Assembly: GCA_031290725.1 (NCBI GenBank)
Contig: JAITMZ010000130.1
Coordinates: 1 to 5,398, forward strand
Source of the DNA: Spirochaetaceae bacterium
GTDB taxonomy: Bacteria > Spirochaetota > Spirochaetia > Treponematales > Treponemataceae
Reading direction: 5' to 3'
DNA: 5,398 nucleotides
Shown here: positions 5,026-5,398 of the stretch, piece after piece
How the letters are laid out: each line of letters starts with the position of its first letter
How positions within the stretch are numbered: the stretch's first letter is position 1
Translations under genes and position numbers: made by a program
The notes under the pieces: model-generated
Databases searched by the model: none
What the model was told of the DNA's origin: nothing
The model's input: the letters and a program-made list of their open reading frames with translations, nothing else

Positions 5026-5250
5026 TTCCCCCAGGGTGTCGGCATTTACTTTTTTTACCATGAAATACCCGCAAGATTACAAGAATTTAGAAAAAATCTA
5101 ACCGCAAAGTCAAAAAAGTCGAGAAAGGAGGAAAGGCAAGGAGATTTTAGACGCAGACTTCTTCAGCTTTTTCGACTTCGCGGTGAAAAACTCTTAAACT
5201 CTGGCAATTTTTGAGCGGTGAAAAAGTAAATGCCGGTGCCCTGCAATTCC
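5022..5250. mobile_element. A+T-rich fold-back (MITE-like) element
   Basis: Bases 5032-5054 and 5221-5243 are inverted repeats pairing over 23 positions: 20 Watson-Crick and three consecutive G-T pairs. Pairing continues with one bulge to 5059/5217. Inside, 5101-5120 pairs with 5165-5184 at 16 of 20 positions, plus one G-T. The segments between these stems also align as diverged inverted copies. The direct repeat GCAATTCC stands at both edges (5022-5029 and 5243-5250). G+C over 5041-5220 is 69 of 180 (38%), against about 70% in flanking genes. No transposase is encoded. Terminal inverted repeats, possible target duplication, small size and odd composition fit a non-autonomous element; a large structured intergenic repeat is the alternative. 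Confidence 0.45.
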
Positions 5251-5261
5251 TACAATTCCCC

Positions 5262-5290
5262 TTGACTTTTTGTCCGTACTATGCGATAAT
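5262..5290 (+). promoter_or_regulatory. Strong sigma70-type promoter of the right-end gene
   Basis: TTGACT (5262-5267, 5 of 6), a 17-base spacer and GATAAT (5285-5290, 5 of 6) with TG at 5282-5283 as an extended -10. Transcription should start near 5297, giving a leader of about 58 bases. The -35 box begins right at the edge of the fold-back element. Confidence 0.8.
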
Positions 5291-5317
5291 ATAGGTATAG
5301 ATAGTATATCTGCGCAT

Positions 5318-5341
5318 TTCACGGTGAACCGGGAGTTTCAC
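5318..5341 (+). promoter_or_regulatory. Leader repeats before the right-end gene
   Basis: TTCAC-G-GTGAA (5318-5328) is a perfect dyad typical of a small operator. TTTCACG recurs at 5317-5323 and 5336-5342. In RNA, GTGAA (5324-5328) can pair with the second TTCAC (5337-5341), forming a hairpin that ends one base before the SD region. Function is inferred only from position. Confidence 0.35.
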
Positions 5342-5354
5342 GAAGGAAGGAGCT

Positions 5355-5398
5355 GTGAAGAATATAAGCATTAAAAACTTATTGGCCACTCGGTATGG
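5355..5398 (+). CDS. Start of an unidentified gene, cut by the window end
   Basis: GTG 5355 opens a frame reading MKNISIKNLLATRYG to the end of the window. It is preceded by a purine-rich SD region at 5343-5352: AAGGA at 5343-5347 has ideal 7-base spacing, and a second AAGGAG at 5347-5352 is very close. A strong promoter lies about 65 bases upstream, and no other gene could use it. The Lys/Ile/Asn-rich opening is consistent with many protein types, for example a cytoplasmic N-terminus before a membrane segment, but fifteen residues do not allow a family call. The low G+C of this start differs from the genes to the left. Confidence 0.6.
   Translation, partial: MKNISIKNLLATRY

Noticed and set aside
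4826..5074. 83-codon N-terminal extension of the dehydrogenase
   Set aside because: The Rossmann fold already begins correctly after ATG 4825, which has a good SD. The extension is Arg/Gly/Pro-rich and crosses repeats.
1..5398. tRNA, rRNA, CRISPR array or transposase gene
   Set aside because: No cloverleaf, rRNA core motif, regularly spaced direct repeats or transposase-like frame was seen on either strand.

Overview
The window is bacterial and G+C-rich: hand counts give about 70-73% G+C in 60-base samples of the glycine-rich, ABC-F and dehydrogenase genes. Sigma70-type promoters and Shine-Dalgarno (SD) sites are clear at several genes. The sequence alone does not fix the taxon. The style of the ABC-F protein, the glycine-rich surface-like protein and the A+T-rich intergenic repeats faintly suggests a host-associated spirochaete such as Treponema, but this is a guess.

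Layout, left to right. (1) Bases 3-866 (+) are the C-terminal 287 residues of a larger Gly/Thr/Val/Ala-rich, beta-repeat protein, probably secreted or surface-associated. Two hairpins follow, the second a good intrinsic terminator. (2) Bases 953-1611 (+) are a compact type II toxin-antitoxin operon. A sigma70 promoter with extended -10 lies upstream of a 73-residue VapB-like antitoxin, which overlaps a 130-residue VapC PIN-domain toxin by ATGA. Its samples are only 50-53% G+C, well below both neighbours. (3) Bases 1612-1866 are a G-rich intergenic stretch ending in a promoter whose predicted transcript starts at or next to the ATG of the next gene. (4) Bases 1867-3807 (+) encode a complete 646-residue ABC-F ribosome-associated ATPase. 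(5) Bases 3854-4825 (-), convergent with it, encode a 323-residue 3-hydroxyacyl-CoA dehydrogenase family protein. (6) Bases 4826-5354 are a 529-base divergent intergenic region. It holds the dehydrogenase SD site, two small inverted repeats, a C-rich tract, a repeat-like motif, a roughly 220-base A+T-rich fold-back element with MITE-like features, and a strong promoter. (7) A new gene starts at GTG 5355 (+) and runs off the window.

The genes do not form one pathway. Toxin and antitoxin act together; ABC-F and dehydrogenase are independent housekeeping or metabolic genes. I see no convincing new multi-gene system. The least explained element is the fold-back structure at 5022-5250. The next most interesting points are the ABC-F gene with no SD and a promoter abutting its ATG, and the altered signature motif of its first ATPase domain.
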